This document shows positions 13,741 to 21,346 of a DNA stretch of 26,570 nucleotides, piece after piece; position 1 is the first letter of the stretch, and each line of letters opens with the position of its first letter. The notes under the pieces were generated by a model. The model did no database searches, was not told the origin of the DNA, and was given only the letters and a program-made list of their open reading frames with translations. This DNA comes from Ornithomonoglobus_A sp034090805 (GTDB lineage: Bacteria; Bacillota; Clostridia; UBA1381): NCBI GenBank assembly GCA_034090805.1, contig JAXDRV010000080.1, forward strand, positions 1 through 26,570. The letters are read 5' to 3'. The position numbers and the translations under genes were made by a program.

Positions 13741-14424
13741 ATGAAACGGTGGGGGTTATTGCTGCTTACACTGGGGATTACCGCCTGTTCGGCATCACCG
13801 CAGGTGCGCATTGCGTCAGACAAATATGAAACGGAGCAGTTTGAGATAAGCATCGAACGTCCCGTATTCGAGATTGACGGCTTTGAGGAATTTTCGGCAC
13901 AGCTTAACGAAAGAATCTCCGGGGAGCTTGACGAAACAGCAAAGGCATTCGAGGCGGAAATAACCGCCTCCCCCGTCCCCCAAAAATGCACTCTTGATAT
14001 AAAGCAGGAAATAAATTACGACAAAAATCATTTTATCAGCGTGACCGAGGAGCGCAGCTCCTACACCGGCGGCGCACACGGCACGGTCGTCCGCAAAACA
14101 CGGAACATCGACACACTTGCGGGGTGCGAGCTTACTCTCGGAGATTTGTTTGCCGAGGAAGGCTATGCCGAAACGCTTGAAAGAATGATACGTGATTTGA
14201 GAGAAAAAAATCCCGCCGAGTACGAAGATCTCTGGGAGGAGCCGACAATAAAACCACAGCAGAATTTTTACATCACCGATGATGATTTGGTTCTTTATTA
14301 TCAGCCCTACGAGCTTTCGTACTACGCGCGGGGATTTGTTGAATTTCCTCTGCGGCTTTCATCGCTGCGAGGTTATCTTAAGGAGGAATATTACAGGCTT
14401 GCCGGCACAGGTGCGCCGAATTAG
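13741..14424 (+). CDS. Lipoprotein with DUF4163/DUF3298 (PdaC/RsiV-type) domains
   Basis: The 227-residue product has a short lipoprotein signal, MKRWGLLLLTLGITAC, with the lipobox ITAC and Cys16 as the predicted lipidation site, so it is anchored outside the membrane. The rest resembles the DUF4163 plus DUF3298 pair found in RsiV-type anti-sigma factors and PdaC-like proteins: an SYTGGAHG motif, an ELTLGDLF segment and the YYQPYELSYYARG block. RsiV uses this fold to bind lysozyme, but this protein lacks an anti-sigma domain, so its role is unknown. ATG at 13741 follows GGAGG; an upstream in-frame ATG at 13714 lies inside spoIVA. It is probably co-transcribed with spoIVA, which suggests expression during sporulation. 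Confidence 0.8.
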   Translation: MKRWGLLLLTLGITACSASPQVRIASDKYETEQFEISIERPVFEIDGFEEFSAQLNERISGELDETAKAFEAEITASPVPQKCTLDIKQEINYDKNHFISVTEERSSYTGGAHGTVVRKTRNIDTLAGCELTLGDLFAEEGYAETLERMIRDLREKNPAEYEDLWEEPTIKPQQNFYITDDDLVLYYQPYELSYYARGFVEFPLRLSSLRGYLKEEYYRLAGTGAPN

Positions 14425-14481
14425 CCCGTTTCGTCCGAATTATGTAAAAGAATTTGACCTGCTTTTTACTCCCTTTATACT

Positions 14482-14515
14482 GAAAAAGAGAGCCGCCGAA
14501 ACGGCTCTCTTTTTC
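14482..14515. terminator. Bidirectional terminator between the lipoprotein gene and hpf
   Basis: A perfect 14-bp stem (14482-14495 with 14502-14515) has a six-base loop. A-run and T-run ends serve both strands, so it terminates the spoIVA-lipoprotein transcript and the convergent hpf transcript. Confidence 0.95.
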
Positions 14516-14535
14516 AAAGGATGTAATTAAGAAGT

Positions 14536-15075
14536 CTATTCTATAGACTCGATTATTGCGTACTTTTTATCCTTCCTCTTATATACGATATTCATTTCGT
14601 CCGTATCCATGTTCTTGAAGATAAAGAAGCTATGTCCGAGCAGATTCATCTGGAGGATTGCCTCCTCAACGCTCATCGGCTTTATGATAAACCGCTTTGT
14701 CTTTACAACCTCAAACTCCTTCTTATCCTCGCCCTCCGTATAGCTGGATCCGCTTATCAGAATATCATCGAGAGCCGCATCCTTTTTGATGCGCTTTTCA
14801 AGTCTTGTTTTATTTTTTCTTATCTGCCTTTCAATAACATCAACTATTCTGTCGATAGCGGCAAATATATCCGTATCCGAAACCTCTGCACGGTATATCA
14901 TGCCGCTTGCGTAAATTGAGGCTTCGATATATTCATTGTCTTTTATCGTTCCGAGAACTACTCTCGCCTCCGATTCATCTTTGAAAAACTTATCAAGCTT
15001 AGAAAGCTTCTTTTCGACGTAGTCCTTAATCTTGCTTGTTACCTGAATTTTTCTTCCTATGATTGTGAACTTCAT
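14536..15075 (-). CDS. hpf: Long-form ribosome hibernation promoting factor HPF (RaiA family)
   Basis: The 179-residue protein dimerises 70S ribosomes into inactive 100S particles in stationary phase or stress. The N-terminal S30AE domain (MKFTIIGRKIQVTSKIKDYVEKKLSKLDKF) is followed by a linker near 105-118. The C-terminal dimerisation domain is TKRFIIKPMSVEEAILQMNL to the end, with the usual GHSFFIFKNMDT. ATG at 15075 follows AAGGAGTG. A longer reading to 15165 would overlap a candidate promoter and is not supported. A structured RNA of the raiA type lies directly upstream on the same strand. Confidence 0.96.
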   Translation of the reverse strand: MKFTIIGRKIQVTSKIKDYVEKKLSKLDKFFKDESEARVVLGTIKDNEYIEASIYASGMIYRAEVSDTDIFAAIDRIVDVIERQIRKNKTRLEKRIKKDAALDDILISGSSYTEGEDKKEFEVVKTKRFIIKPMSVEEAILQMNLLGHSFFIFKNMDTDEMNIVYKRKDKKYAIIESIE

Positions 15076-15135
15076 AAAACTCACTCCTTGCTTGCTGTAA
15101 TTCTTTAAGACAAGCTTTTTGCTTCCCTTATTTAA

Positions 15136-15165
15136 TATATACCCTTTTTTTTGAAGGTTAAACAA
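15136..15165 (-). promoter_or_regulatory. Candidate promoter of hpf
   Basis: On the minus strand TTGTTT (15165-15160), 18 bases and TATATA (15141-15136) lie about 60 bp upstream of the hpf start. hpf may therefore be transcribed apart from the upstream RNA. Confidence 0.45.
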
Positions 15166-15189
15166 TTTATCGCAAAATTTTTTAAAAAT

Positions 15190-15408
15190 AAAAAAAACAA
15201 ACCCCGAAATAACCGTTTAAGCGAGTCTGTTTTCTACCTGCATATGCAGGTGGGCAAGCTCCCGGATGCTTTATATGTCCACTGGCAGTTCCGAAGAAAA
15301 GGAGGCGTATACGCCGCAGCCGGAGTAGCAATCCCTTTTAAGAAGTGTTGGTAAAAAAAAGACTCTTTCACGCGAAATCTCAGGGAAAATTATTTTTACT
15401 GTTTCATT
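15190..15408 (-). ncRNA. raiA RNA: raiA-type structured non-coding RNA upstream of hpf
   Basis: A GC-rich block in an AT-rich gap lies on the same strand as hpf and has its own promoter. On the minus strand 15365-15360 (GAGTCT) pairs with 15228-15223 (AGACTC) as a closing helix. Inside are two strong self-complementary hairpins (GGCG-TATA-CGCC and ACCTGC-ATAT-GCAGGT) and further short stems. The transcript ends in eight T residues (15197-15190). No open frame fits. Known fact: raiA RNAs of about 200 nt occur upstream of raiA/hpf genes in Firmicutes and Actinobacteria and form a compact fold. I identify it by synteny and architecture, not by a covariance search. A 6S RNA is the main alternative. 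Ends are approximate. Confidence 0.75.
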
Positions 15409-15414
15409 GATTCT

Positions 15415-15443
15415 ATTCTACCACAAAATAAACAAAAATACAA
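15415..15443 (-). promoter_or_regulatory. Promoter of the raiA-type RNA
   Basis: On the minus strand TTGTAT (15443-15438), a 17-bp spacer and TAGAAT (15420-15415) predict transcription starting near 15408. It lies after the DUF1292 stop codon. Confidence 0.75.
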
Positions 15444-15484
15444 GAGGAAATTTAATTTTTTTATGTTAAATTTATGTTACAATA

Positions 15485-15751
15485 TTATTCCTCAGCTTCC
15501 TCATCACGTCTGAGAAATTCATTAAAGGCTTTCTGAAGCTGTTTTTCATCTTCAACCATAACAAGCTCCGCCTCCTCGGAATCGATGTCGCCCTCAACCT
15601 GCATAATCAGCACCTCGTCGGTTTCCTGACCCTCAGGCATACACTCAAGCAGCGCGAAATACGTTACTCCGTCAAGCTCAAAAACATCAATTGTTTCAAA
15701 TTCTATCGAGCAGCCGTGCTCGTCCTCCAAAATAATGATATTGTCCTCCAT
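15485..15751 (-). CDS. DUF1292 domain protein (YrzB family)
   Basis: This small acidic cytoplasmic protein of 88 residues spans the DUF1292 family: NIIILEDEHGCSIEFETIDVF at the start, GVTYFALLE, then DEVLIMQVEGD and a C-terminal EDEKQLQKAFNEFL. The family is widespread in Firmicutes, often near RuvX-type genes, and has no established function. ATG at 15751 follows AAAGGAG. Upstream is the second MITE-like element, and downstream on the same strand is the raiA-type RNA with its own promoter. Confidence 0.92.
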   Translation of the reverse strand: MEDNIIILEDEHGCSIEFETIDVFELDGVTYFALLECMPEGQETDEVLIMQVEGDIDSEEAELVMVEDEKQLQKAFNEFLRRDEEAEE

Positions 15752-15778
15752 GTGTAATCTCCTTTCGTTTGATATTTA

Positions 15779-16029
15779 TAGGCGATTGTAAAATTCGATA
15801 TTTCATAGGAATTTGAGAGGTTTCTGCTTGAATTTCGTCATCTCTCACCTCGTTCGGGAACTCGCCGAAACTCAACCACAAGCATCACAAATTCTCCCAA
15901 AAATGTGATTTATTATAGGATTTGAGAGTGTTTTTGAGTTTGTTCGGACGAGTTACCGCAAGGGATGTTTGAGTACGAATAAAATCAAAAATACTCTCAA
16001 ATCCCAAACCGAAATTTTACAATTACCTA
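15779..16029. mobile_element. MITE-like hairpin element, copy B
   Basis: This element of about 250 bp fills most of the gap between the DUF1292 gene and metA and is the inverted counterpart of 2456-2708. Its ends are imperfect terminal inverted repeats of about 20 bases, TAGGCGATTGTAAAATTCGA at the left and, read on the minus strand, TAGGTAATTGTAAAATTTCG at the right. Both start with TA. Stem one pairs 15809-15830 with 15873-15894; stem two pairs 15918-15946 with 15976-16004. There is no coding capacity. The terminal TA suggests a TA target as in IS630/Tc1-type elements, but the transposase that would move it is not in the window. Confidence 0.75.
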
Positions 16030-16087
16030 TTTTGTATTTATATTATTTTAATATATAACTCCTAAAATGTCAAGCAAATATTTCATA

Positions 16088-17005
16088 TTATGTTATATTA
16101 TCTATATCATAAGGCGTTATCTGATAGACAAAATAATTCAGCCAGTTTGAAAACAGCAGATTGGCATGGGAGCGCCATCTTACTATCGGGCGCTTTGTCG
16201 GGTCGTCGTTGGGGAAATAATGCTTTGGTATCTGCGGATTCAGTCCCTTTTCCAAATCCCTTATATATTCGTCACACAGCGTATTTGCGTCGTATTCCGA
16301 ATGTCCCATAACGAAAATTCTGCGTCCGCCCTTGGTGAACACGATATACACGCCCGCCTCCTTGGAATCGGCGAGAATTTCCAATCCCTTTACCTTTTTT
16401 ATATCCTCGGCACGCACCTCGGTATTCCTCGAATGAGGTGCATAAAACTCATTGTCAAAGCCTCTCACAAGCTTTGCCGTGCGGCGATTGACCCTGTGTT
16501 TGAAAATACCGGAGCATTTCTCCTTAAGCGGATACTTAGGTATTCCGTAATGATAGTAAAGTCCCGCCTGTGCCGCCCAGCATATATGGAGCGTAGACGT
16601 AACATGGTTCGTTGACCATGCCATTATCTCCTCAAGTTCCTTCCAGTAGTCAACCTCTTCAAATTCGAGGTTTTCCACAGGCGCACCCGTTATTATCATG
16701 CCGTCGTATTTTGAATTTTTTATCTCGTCAAAGGTGGTGTAAAAGGTTTTCAGATGTTCGCTCGGTGTATTTTTGGAACGGTGCGAATCCATTTGCAGAA
16801 AATCGATCTCCACCTGCAAGGGCGAATTTGAAAGCAGCCGCAAAAGCTGCGTTTCTGTTGTTATTTTTGTCGGCATAAGATTGACAATGACAATCTTAAG
16901 CGGACGTATATCCTGGTGCATTGCCTTCGTTTCCGACATAACAAAAATATTCTCGTTTCTGAGCTGCTTTGTAGCCGGCAGCTTGTCAGGTATTCTGATA
17001 GGCAT
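16088..17005 (-). CDS. metA: Homoserine O-acetyltransferase, MetA type
   Basis: This enzyme activates the homoserine hydroxyl in the first dedicated step of methionine synthesis. The 305-residue product is full length for MetA. Catalytic C142 (HICWAAQ), H235 and E237 (MGHSEYD) fall at the family positions. Residue 111 is Glu (TGAPVEN). Known work on MetA shows that Glu at this site gives acetyl-CoA preference while Gly gives succinyl-CoA, so acetyltransferase activity is predicted despite the common succinyltransferase label. ATG at 17005 follows AAAGGAG; the longer reading to 17044 overlaps the promoter -10 box. The 5' leader is only about 30 nt, too short for a SAM riboswitch or T-box. Confidence 0.95.
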   Translation of the reverse strand: MPIRIPDKLPATKQLRNENIFVMSETKAMHQDIRPLKIVIVNLMPTKITTETQLLRLLSNSPLQVEIDFLQMDSHRSKNTPSEHLKTFYTTFDEIKNSKYDGMIITGAPVENLEFEEVDYWKELEEIMAWSTNHVTSTLHICWAAQAGLYYHYGIPKYPLKEKCSGIFKHRVNRRTAKLVRGFDNEFYAPHSRNTEVRAEDIKKVKGLEILADSKEAGVYIVFTKGGRRIFVMGHSEYDANTLCDEYIRDLEKGLNPQIPKHYFPNDDPTKRPIVRWRSHANLLFSNWLNYFVYQITPYDIDNIT

Positions 17006-17042
17006 ATTGCAATCTCCTTTCATAAAATGCGTTACTTTACAC

Positions 17043-17071
17043 ATTATAACACAACTCAGCCAAAATTACAA
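17043..17071 (-). promoter_or_regulatory. Promoter of metA
   Basis: On the minus strand TTGTAA (17071-17066), a 17-bp spacer and TATAAT (17048-17043) place the start near 17036. Confidence 0.8.
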
Positions 17072-17106
17072 TGCTTTTTTTTGAAAAGACTCGTTATCTG
17101 CACCTG

Positions 17107-18957
17107 TCAATTTAATACTCTTTGCAGACGGCCTTTTTTAAAATCGGCAGCCGCCTCACGCTTTGCTCTGTTGTGCAGCTTTTTCCCGGCGGCATTACGT
17201 GGCAGCACCTTTTTGAAACGATAATACACAGGTCTGCTGTAGACGGCAGTCATTAGATTTTCAATGCAGAATGTGTTCAGCTCCTCCGCTGTAAGCGAAT
17301 CGTCCTTTTTTACAACATAAGCGACTATCGCCTCGCCCATGCCGCTATCGGGCACGGACGTCACTATACAATCCAGCACCTTCGGATTGGACATGAGCGC
17401 CTCCTCGATATTTATCGGATATATCTTTTCTCCGCAGCATATAATCATATCGTCCCGTCTTCCCAAAACGGTTATATATCCCTTTTCGTCCCAGCAGCCG
17501 AGATCGCCCGTATACAAATATCCGTTTTTGAATTTGCGCTCCGTTTCCTCGCTGTCATTATAATAAAACCCCGCCGATTTACCTGTCGCCTTGATTATAA
17601 TCTCTCCGACCTCCTTACCGTCATGCGGTACGACTTCGTCCGGCTCACAATTGCCTTTTTCGCTCAGCTTAACGATTCTCACATCATCTCCCGCACAGGC
17701 ACGTCCGACCGTCCCGGACATATACGGTATATGCTCCGGGGTAAGCATGGTATTGAAAAAGGTTTCCGTTGTTCCGTATACATTATATATCCTGCTGCCC
17801 AATATTCTCAGCAGTCCCTCATTCCCCGACACAGTCATGGGACTTCCCATTGTGATTATCCCTCTCAGCGACGCAAGATTACGGTTGCAGCCCGCCTGAG
17901 CATGAGCCATTCCGTAAAGCGTTACGGGAATCGCCGATGCAAGCGTTACCCTATATCGTTCGATATACTCAAGGCACTCCTCAGCCTTGAAATCACGCAT
18001 AATTATGCTTGTCGCTCCCGCATACAGCGCAGCGGCAGGCCCGCAGCAATGCAGACCACCTCTGTGATGCCACGGTGTCGTGTTCATCGTTATATCCTCG
18101 GAGGAAAGTCCGAGAGATGTCATAACCTCCCTTGCCGACATAACCTCATTAATGCTCGTTACCGGAGCGCATTTAGGCTTACCTGTTGTACCGGAGGTGT
18201 AAAAATGCGTAGTTTCCGCATATATGCTGTATTCTCCGTTCGGCTCGGATTCGACTGCATCCTCCGTCAGCTCCTCCGTTCTCATATGCCCCTCAAGGAG
18301 CTTTTTATCCTTTGGATAACCCGATACAAGTAGCACCCCCGGCTTGTATCTTGCGATATTGAGCGCAAGCTCCGTGCCGCCGCTGTATTCATATATAAAC
18401 ACATCCGGCTTTGCCTCTCCGATCACTCCCGCAATATCCCTCGGTGAGTCGTAAAATGACACCGGACACCCTATTGCTCCGATTTTTTGGCAGGCAATAT
18501 AGATACACATAAATTCGGGGGAATTTCTGTAGCAATACATAACCTTTCCTCCGCTTTTGTTCAGGACTGCCGAAAGAGCGTTTGCGTATTTGTTTGCGGC
18601 TCGGTTTAGCTGCGAATACGTCATGCTTTCGCCGCCCATCGGGCAGATGAACGCAGTCTTTTCTCCGTATTTGTATACGTTTTGCATAAATCCGCTCACC
18701 CACGTCATTCCGCTTTCAAACGACGATTTAAAATCCTTAAGGCGCATATTATCATCAACTATTCCGTACTGCCTTTTTGCCGTGTCTATATCCTTTTCTA
18801 TTTCTTCAAACACATACGCCGTTTCTTCAGAGGTATATGAATAATTATTTTTGTTGGAGCAATTCCCGATAAGCCGCATAAGCTCCCTATGTTTTTCCAA
18901 TCTTGATGATATTACCTTGACAAATCGTTCATGCTTTGAAATATTTATGACGATCAC
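17107..18957 (-). CDS. AMP-binding acyl-CoA synthetase-like ligase with N-terminal helical extension
   Basis: ANL-superfamily enzyme that adenylates a carboxylic acid and probably transfers it to CoA; substrate unknown. Motifs run in order: HFYTSGTTGKPK (phosphate loop), YGTTE, YLYTGDLG, GRRDDMI, and the catalytic C-terminal lysine in PRNAAGKK. About 75 extra residues precede the core, with LIGNCSNKNNYSYTSEE, a pattern I have met in small clostridial helical domains. No carrier protein or synthase gene is nearby. The start is uncertain. The open frame reaches 19008, but the promoter (18980-19008) rules out anything above about 18973. GTG at 18957 is the first standard codon. Yet GGGGTGATC, a long match to the ribosome, overlaps it and points to ATA at 18948. 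Confidence 0.85.
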   Translation of the reverse strand: MIVINISKHERFVKVISSRLEKHRELMRLIGNCSNKNNYSYTSEETAYVFEEIEKDIDTAKRQYGIVDDNMRLKDFKSSFESGMTWVSGFMQNVYKYGEKTAFICPMGGESMTYSQLNRAANKYANALSAVLNKSGGKVMYCYRNSPEFMCIYIACQKIGAIGCPVSFYDSPRDIAGVIGEAKPDVFIYEYSGGTELALNIARYKPGVLLVSGYPKDKKLLEGHMRTEELTEDAVESEPNGEYSIYAETTHFYTSGTTGKPKCAPVTSINEVMSAREVMTSLGLSSEDITMNTTPWHHRGGLHCCGPAAALYAGATSIIMRDFKAEECLEYIERYRVTLASAIPVTLYGMAHAQAGCNRNLASLRGIITMGSPMTVSGNEGLLRILGSRIYNVYGTTETFFNTMLTPEHIPYMSGTVGRACAGDDVRIVKLSEKGNCEPDEVVPHDGKEVGEIIIKATGKSAGFYYNDSEETERKFKNGYLYTGDLGCWDEKGYITVLGRRDDMIICCGEKIYPINIEEALMSNPKVLDCIVTSVPDSGMGEAIVAYVVKKDDSLTAEELNTFCIENLMTAVYSRPVYYRFKKVLPRNAAGKKLHNRAKREAAADFKKGRLQRVLN

Positions 18958-18979
18958 CCCATTTATATAATTTAAAAAT

Positions 18980-19008
18980 ATAATATACTTATATCGGAAT
19001 TTTGTCAA
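18980..19008 (-). promoter_or_regulatory. Promoter of the AMP-binding ligase gene
   Basis: On the minus strand TTGACA (19008-19003), a 17-bp spacer and TATTAT (18985-18980) predict a start near 18973, giving a leader of about 20 nt. Confidence 0.85.
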
Positions 19009-19081
19009 GATATTTAGGAAAATTTAATATAATTTTATTTTGTATGGATTATGTCAACATCCCCTTCCCGCTCCAAGTTGC

Positions 19082-19119
19082 AAAAAAGCACTGCGCAAAA
19101 TTTCACGCAATGCTTTTTT
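19082..19119. terminator. Terminator after the DUF4965 gene
   Basis: The stem of 19082-19095 with 19106-19119 has one mismatch. A six-A run on one side and a six-T run on the other make it usable on both strands. On the minus strand it follows the DUF4965 gene stop by about 43 bp. Confidence 0.85.
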
Positions 19120-19162
19120 ACTTTATATGGATAATCAACGGTTATCCCTCAGCAGATGCTTA

Positions 19163-21139
19163 CTAAAATTCAAGCATATTGATAAACAGTCCGCCCTGCA
19201 CGGTTCTGTTTCTGAAAGCGACGCAGCGGGCATTGTTTGTGTAATACCAATCCGTGAACGGCGCTCTGTCCGGAGTTTCGTACAGCATTTTGATCATTGC
19301 CGAACAAATCATATCCGTGTATTCTTTATCATCGCAAAGAACCGTCGACCACATCTGCCAGTCGCTCTTTGTGTATTCGGCACGGCTGTCGAGAGGGAGT
19401 CCGTATCGATTGATATGCTTTTTGTAATATTCAACCTCTGTTTCAAAAATGTCCTCGTCAAATATCCCCATACCAAACAGCTTATCCCATACAAGATTGT
19501 ATTTTATACTCCAGGTATCCTCCTTGTCAAAGGTAAGCTTGTAGTGATCCTTGTCAAATGCGTCCTTTTTCCATCTTGCGGCATATTCCTTTGCCTTGGC
19601 CGCAAAATCATTCTCTTTGCCCATCATGTCAAGCAGCATACCCCATGCAGCTATACCCATGATTGCCTTAACCGACAGATTGCAGTTATGCGCCAGATGA
19701 CCGGCGAAGTCGTCCGTACAAAGTTGATTGTCAGGGTCATAGCCGTATTTTACAAGGTACTCCGCCCAGCTGTTCAGAAGGTCAAAATGCTTTTCGGCAT
19801 ATGAGGTATCTTCCCTCTTTTTGCATATAGCAGCCACACAAAGCAGCATATTGCCGCACTCCTCGACGGGCATCTGACTGCTGAGAGCTAATCCCTGATC
19901 ACTTAAGCCGTAAACCTGACCGTTTACGAGAGGATACCGTCCCGCATCGTGGGGAGCAAACTCAAACGGCCATTTTCCCTCATCAATAAGCTTGAATATA
20001 GGATTTAACATAAATTCAGCCAAATCGGTATTATAAATTATAAACATCGGGAACGACGGATATGTAACGTCAACCGTTGCGGCGCAGCCGTTGGAGAAGC
20101 ACTCCTTTGACACAAACACTCCCTCGCTGCCGTCCCACGCAAGCTTATGTGCACCAATTACCTGTCGGTATGAAACAGCAATCAGCTTTGCGTAGTCGCT
20201 GCCTATTTTCTCTGCCTTTGCCATAAGAGCGCAGTCAAATTCGTCCGCACGTGACGAAAGCTCGCCAAAACGATTAATTGAATCCTTTAGCATCTCCGCA
20301 AAGGTCATACCGTCCTTTGTCCAATATCCCTTTATCTTTTTTCCGAAATACTCAAGCGAGTACACATCATCATACGCAAAGCATACAAAGCCGTCTGCGA
20401 CATCGGAATCTTTGTATTCCTTAAGTGCAAATATAACGGGGTATTTATCGCTTACACGGTAAATTTCGTTATCGTGATTTATATTTTTTAGGTTATTTAA
20501 ATTCTTTTCATCGTTTACCGTTGTGCCGAGAATTGCACCGGGTGACGCAAGACACACTCTTCCCCAGCTTATTCTTTTATCATCTCCGCTTGCTTTGAGC
20601 ATATCTGCCGTACCGCTGCTGCAATAAACAAAGCCGTCCTCTCTTCCCATTACGACATTTTCGTTAGCAGTGTCAACCGCAAGCATTGCCGATACGTCAA
20701 CGTATACGGAAATATCATGCTTTTTTCCATCAATAGAACGAATGCTGTAGGACATAAACGAAACCGGTCTGCTCAGAACGTTTAAATCATCAGGCAGCAG
20801 CGGCGTCATGAACGTAACAGTCAGCTCTATTTTATCGTCTGCAAAGGTATAAACCGTCTTAAGCGGCGTTACCGTCACGCTTTTTTGCTCAAGCTCTATC
20901 TTATACTCCGTTTTTGCACAGCTTGCAAGCTTATTGCAGTTCGGATAATACGGGTTGTGATTCTTCATTCCCATAAAGTTTTTTTCCTCACCGTCTACCG
21001 AAACAGTTCCCGTAATCGGATTCTGCATTCCCGTCCAATGCCTTGGAAAATCATCGTAAAGCTTATCTGTCATTGACCAAACATTAAAATACGGGTCACA
21101 GGTTATGAGCGGCACTGCCGGATAATATTGTTCTCTCAT
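19163..21139 (-). CDS. DUF4965/DUF5127/DUF1793 (glutaminase A-like) protein
   Basis: The 658-residue product resembles proteins with the GtaA N-terminal, DUF4965 and DUF1793 regions. The start, YYPAVPLITCDPYFNVWSMTD, is the characteristic entry segment. Later come YPSFPMFIIYNT and HDAGRYPLVNGQ, and FAGHLAHNCNLSVKAIMGIAA follows, the helical-barrel core. Fungal members are called glutaminases, while many bacterial ones sit with glycan genes; the reaction here cannot be decided. No signal peptide is visible, unlike many secreted relatives, so it is probably cytoplasmic. ATG at 21139 follows AAGGAAG; in-frame ATGs at 21160 and 21181 are less well placed. It is monocistronic, with its own promoter and terminator. 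Confidence 0.85.
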   Translation of the reverse strand: MREQYYPAVPLITCDPYFNVWSMTDKLYDDFPRHWTGMQNPITGTVSVDGEEKNFMGMKNHNPYYPNCNKLASCAKTEYKIELEQKSVTVTPLKTVYTFADDKIELTVTFMTPLLPDDLNVLSRPVSFMSYSIRSIDGKKHDISVYVDVSAMLAVDTANENVVMGREDGFVYCSSGTADMLKASGDDKRISWGRVCLASPGAILGTTVNDEKNLNNLKNINHDNEIYRVSDKYPVIFALKEYKDSDVADGFVCFAYDDVYSLEYFGKKIKGYWTKDGMTFAEMLKDSINRFGELSSRADEFDCALMAKAEKIGSDYAKLIAVSYRQVIGAHKLAWDGSEGVFVSKECFSNGCAATVDVTYPSFPMFIIYNTDLAEFMLNPIFKLIDEGKWPFEFAPHDAGRYPLVNGQVYGLSDQGLALSSQMPVEECGNMLLCVAAICKKREDTSYAEKHFDLLNSWAEYLVKYGYDPDNQLCTDDFAGHLAHNCNLSVKAIMGIAAWGMLLDMMGKENDFAAKAKEYAARWKKDAFDKDHYKLTFDKEDTWSIKYNLVWDKLFGMGIFDEDIFETEVEYYKKHINRYGLPLDSRAEYTKSDWQMWSTVLCDDKEYTDMICSAMIKMLYETPDRAPFTDWYYTNNARCVAFRNRTVQGGLFINMLEF

Positions 21140-21198
21140 TGCATTAATCTTCCTTTCCATGAATATATAATCGCAAAACACAATTTTCTGATGTGTAT

Positions 21199-21227
21199 AT
21201 TATACTTCAACGTCATAATTTTGTAAA
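21199..21227 (-). promoter_or_regulatory. Promoter of the DUF4965 gene
   Basis: On the minus strand TTTACA (21227-21222), a 17-bp spacer and TATAAT (21204-21199) lie about 60 bp upstream of the chosen start. Confidence 0.7.
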
Positions 21228-21279
21228 TGCAGTTTTCTACTGAAATATTGACCTTTTCTACTGTATATAATCCACGCTC

Positions 21280-21308
21280 AAAAAGCCGCCGGGCATTTTC
21301 CGGCGGCT
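21280..21308 (-). terminator. Rho-independent terminator of the surface-protein transcript
   Basis: On the minus strand AGCCGCCGG (21308-21300) pairs with CCGGCGGCT (21292-21284) and is followed by TTTT. It ends the transcript of the SLH protein and the small Cys protein. Confidence 0.85.
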
Positions 21309-21320
21309 TAATATTTATCT

Positions 21321-21346
21321 AACAGGAAATTTCTCAATTTCCTGTT
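21321..21346. repeat. Perfect hairpin overlapping the small-gene stop codon
   Basis: AACAGGAAATT at 21321-21331 and its exact complement at 21336-21346 form an 11-bp stem with a four-base loop. It covers two bases of the TAA stop of the small Cys-protein gene and precedes the terminator by 12 bp. It lacks a U-tract, so a 3'-end stabiliser is more likely than a second terminator. Confidence 0.7.

Noticed and set aside
15190..15408. 6S RNA as the identity of the structured RNA
   Set aside because: The long single internal loop typical of 6S is not evident, and the position directly upstream of the RaiA-family gene favours raiA RNA. Not fully excluded without a covariance search.
17006..17106. 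SAM riboswitch or T-box upstream of metA
   Set aside because: The promoter places the transcript start about 30 nt before the start codon, leaving no room for either.
18958..19008. Upstream extension of the AMP-binding ligase to 19008
   Set aside because: It would start within the TTGACA box of the gene's own consensus promoter.
19040..19804. Open frame of 254 codons on the plus strand overlapping the DUF4965 gene and its terminator
   Set aside because: Antisense to a conserved gene, and it would run through a strong terminator. No support as a gene.
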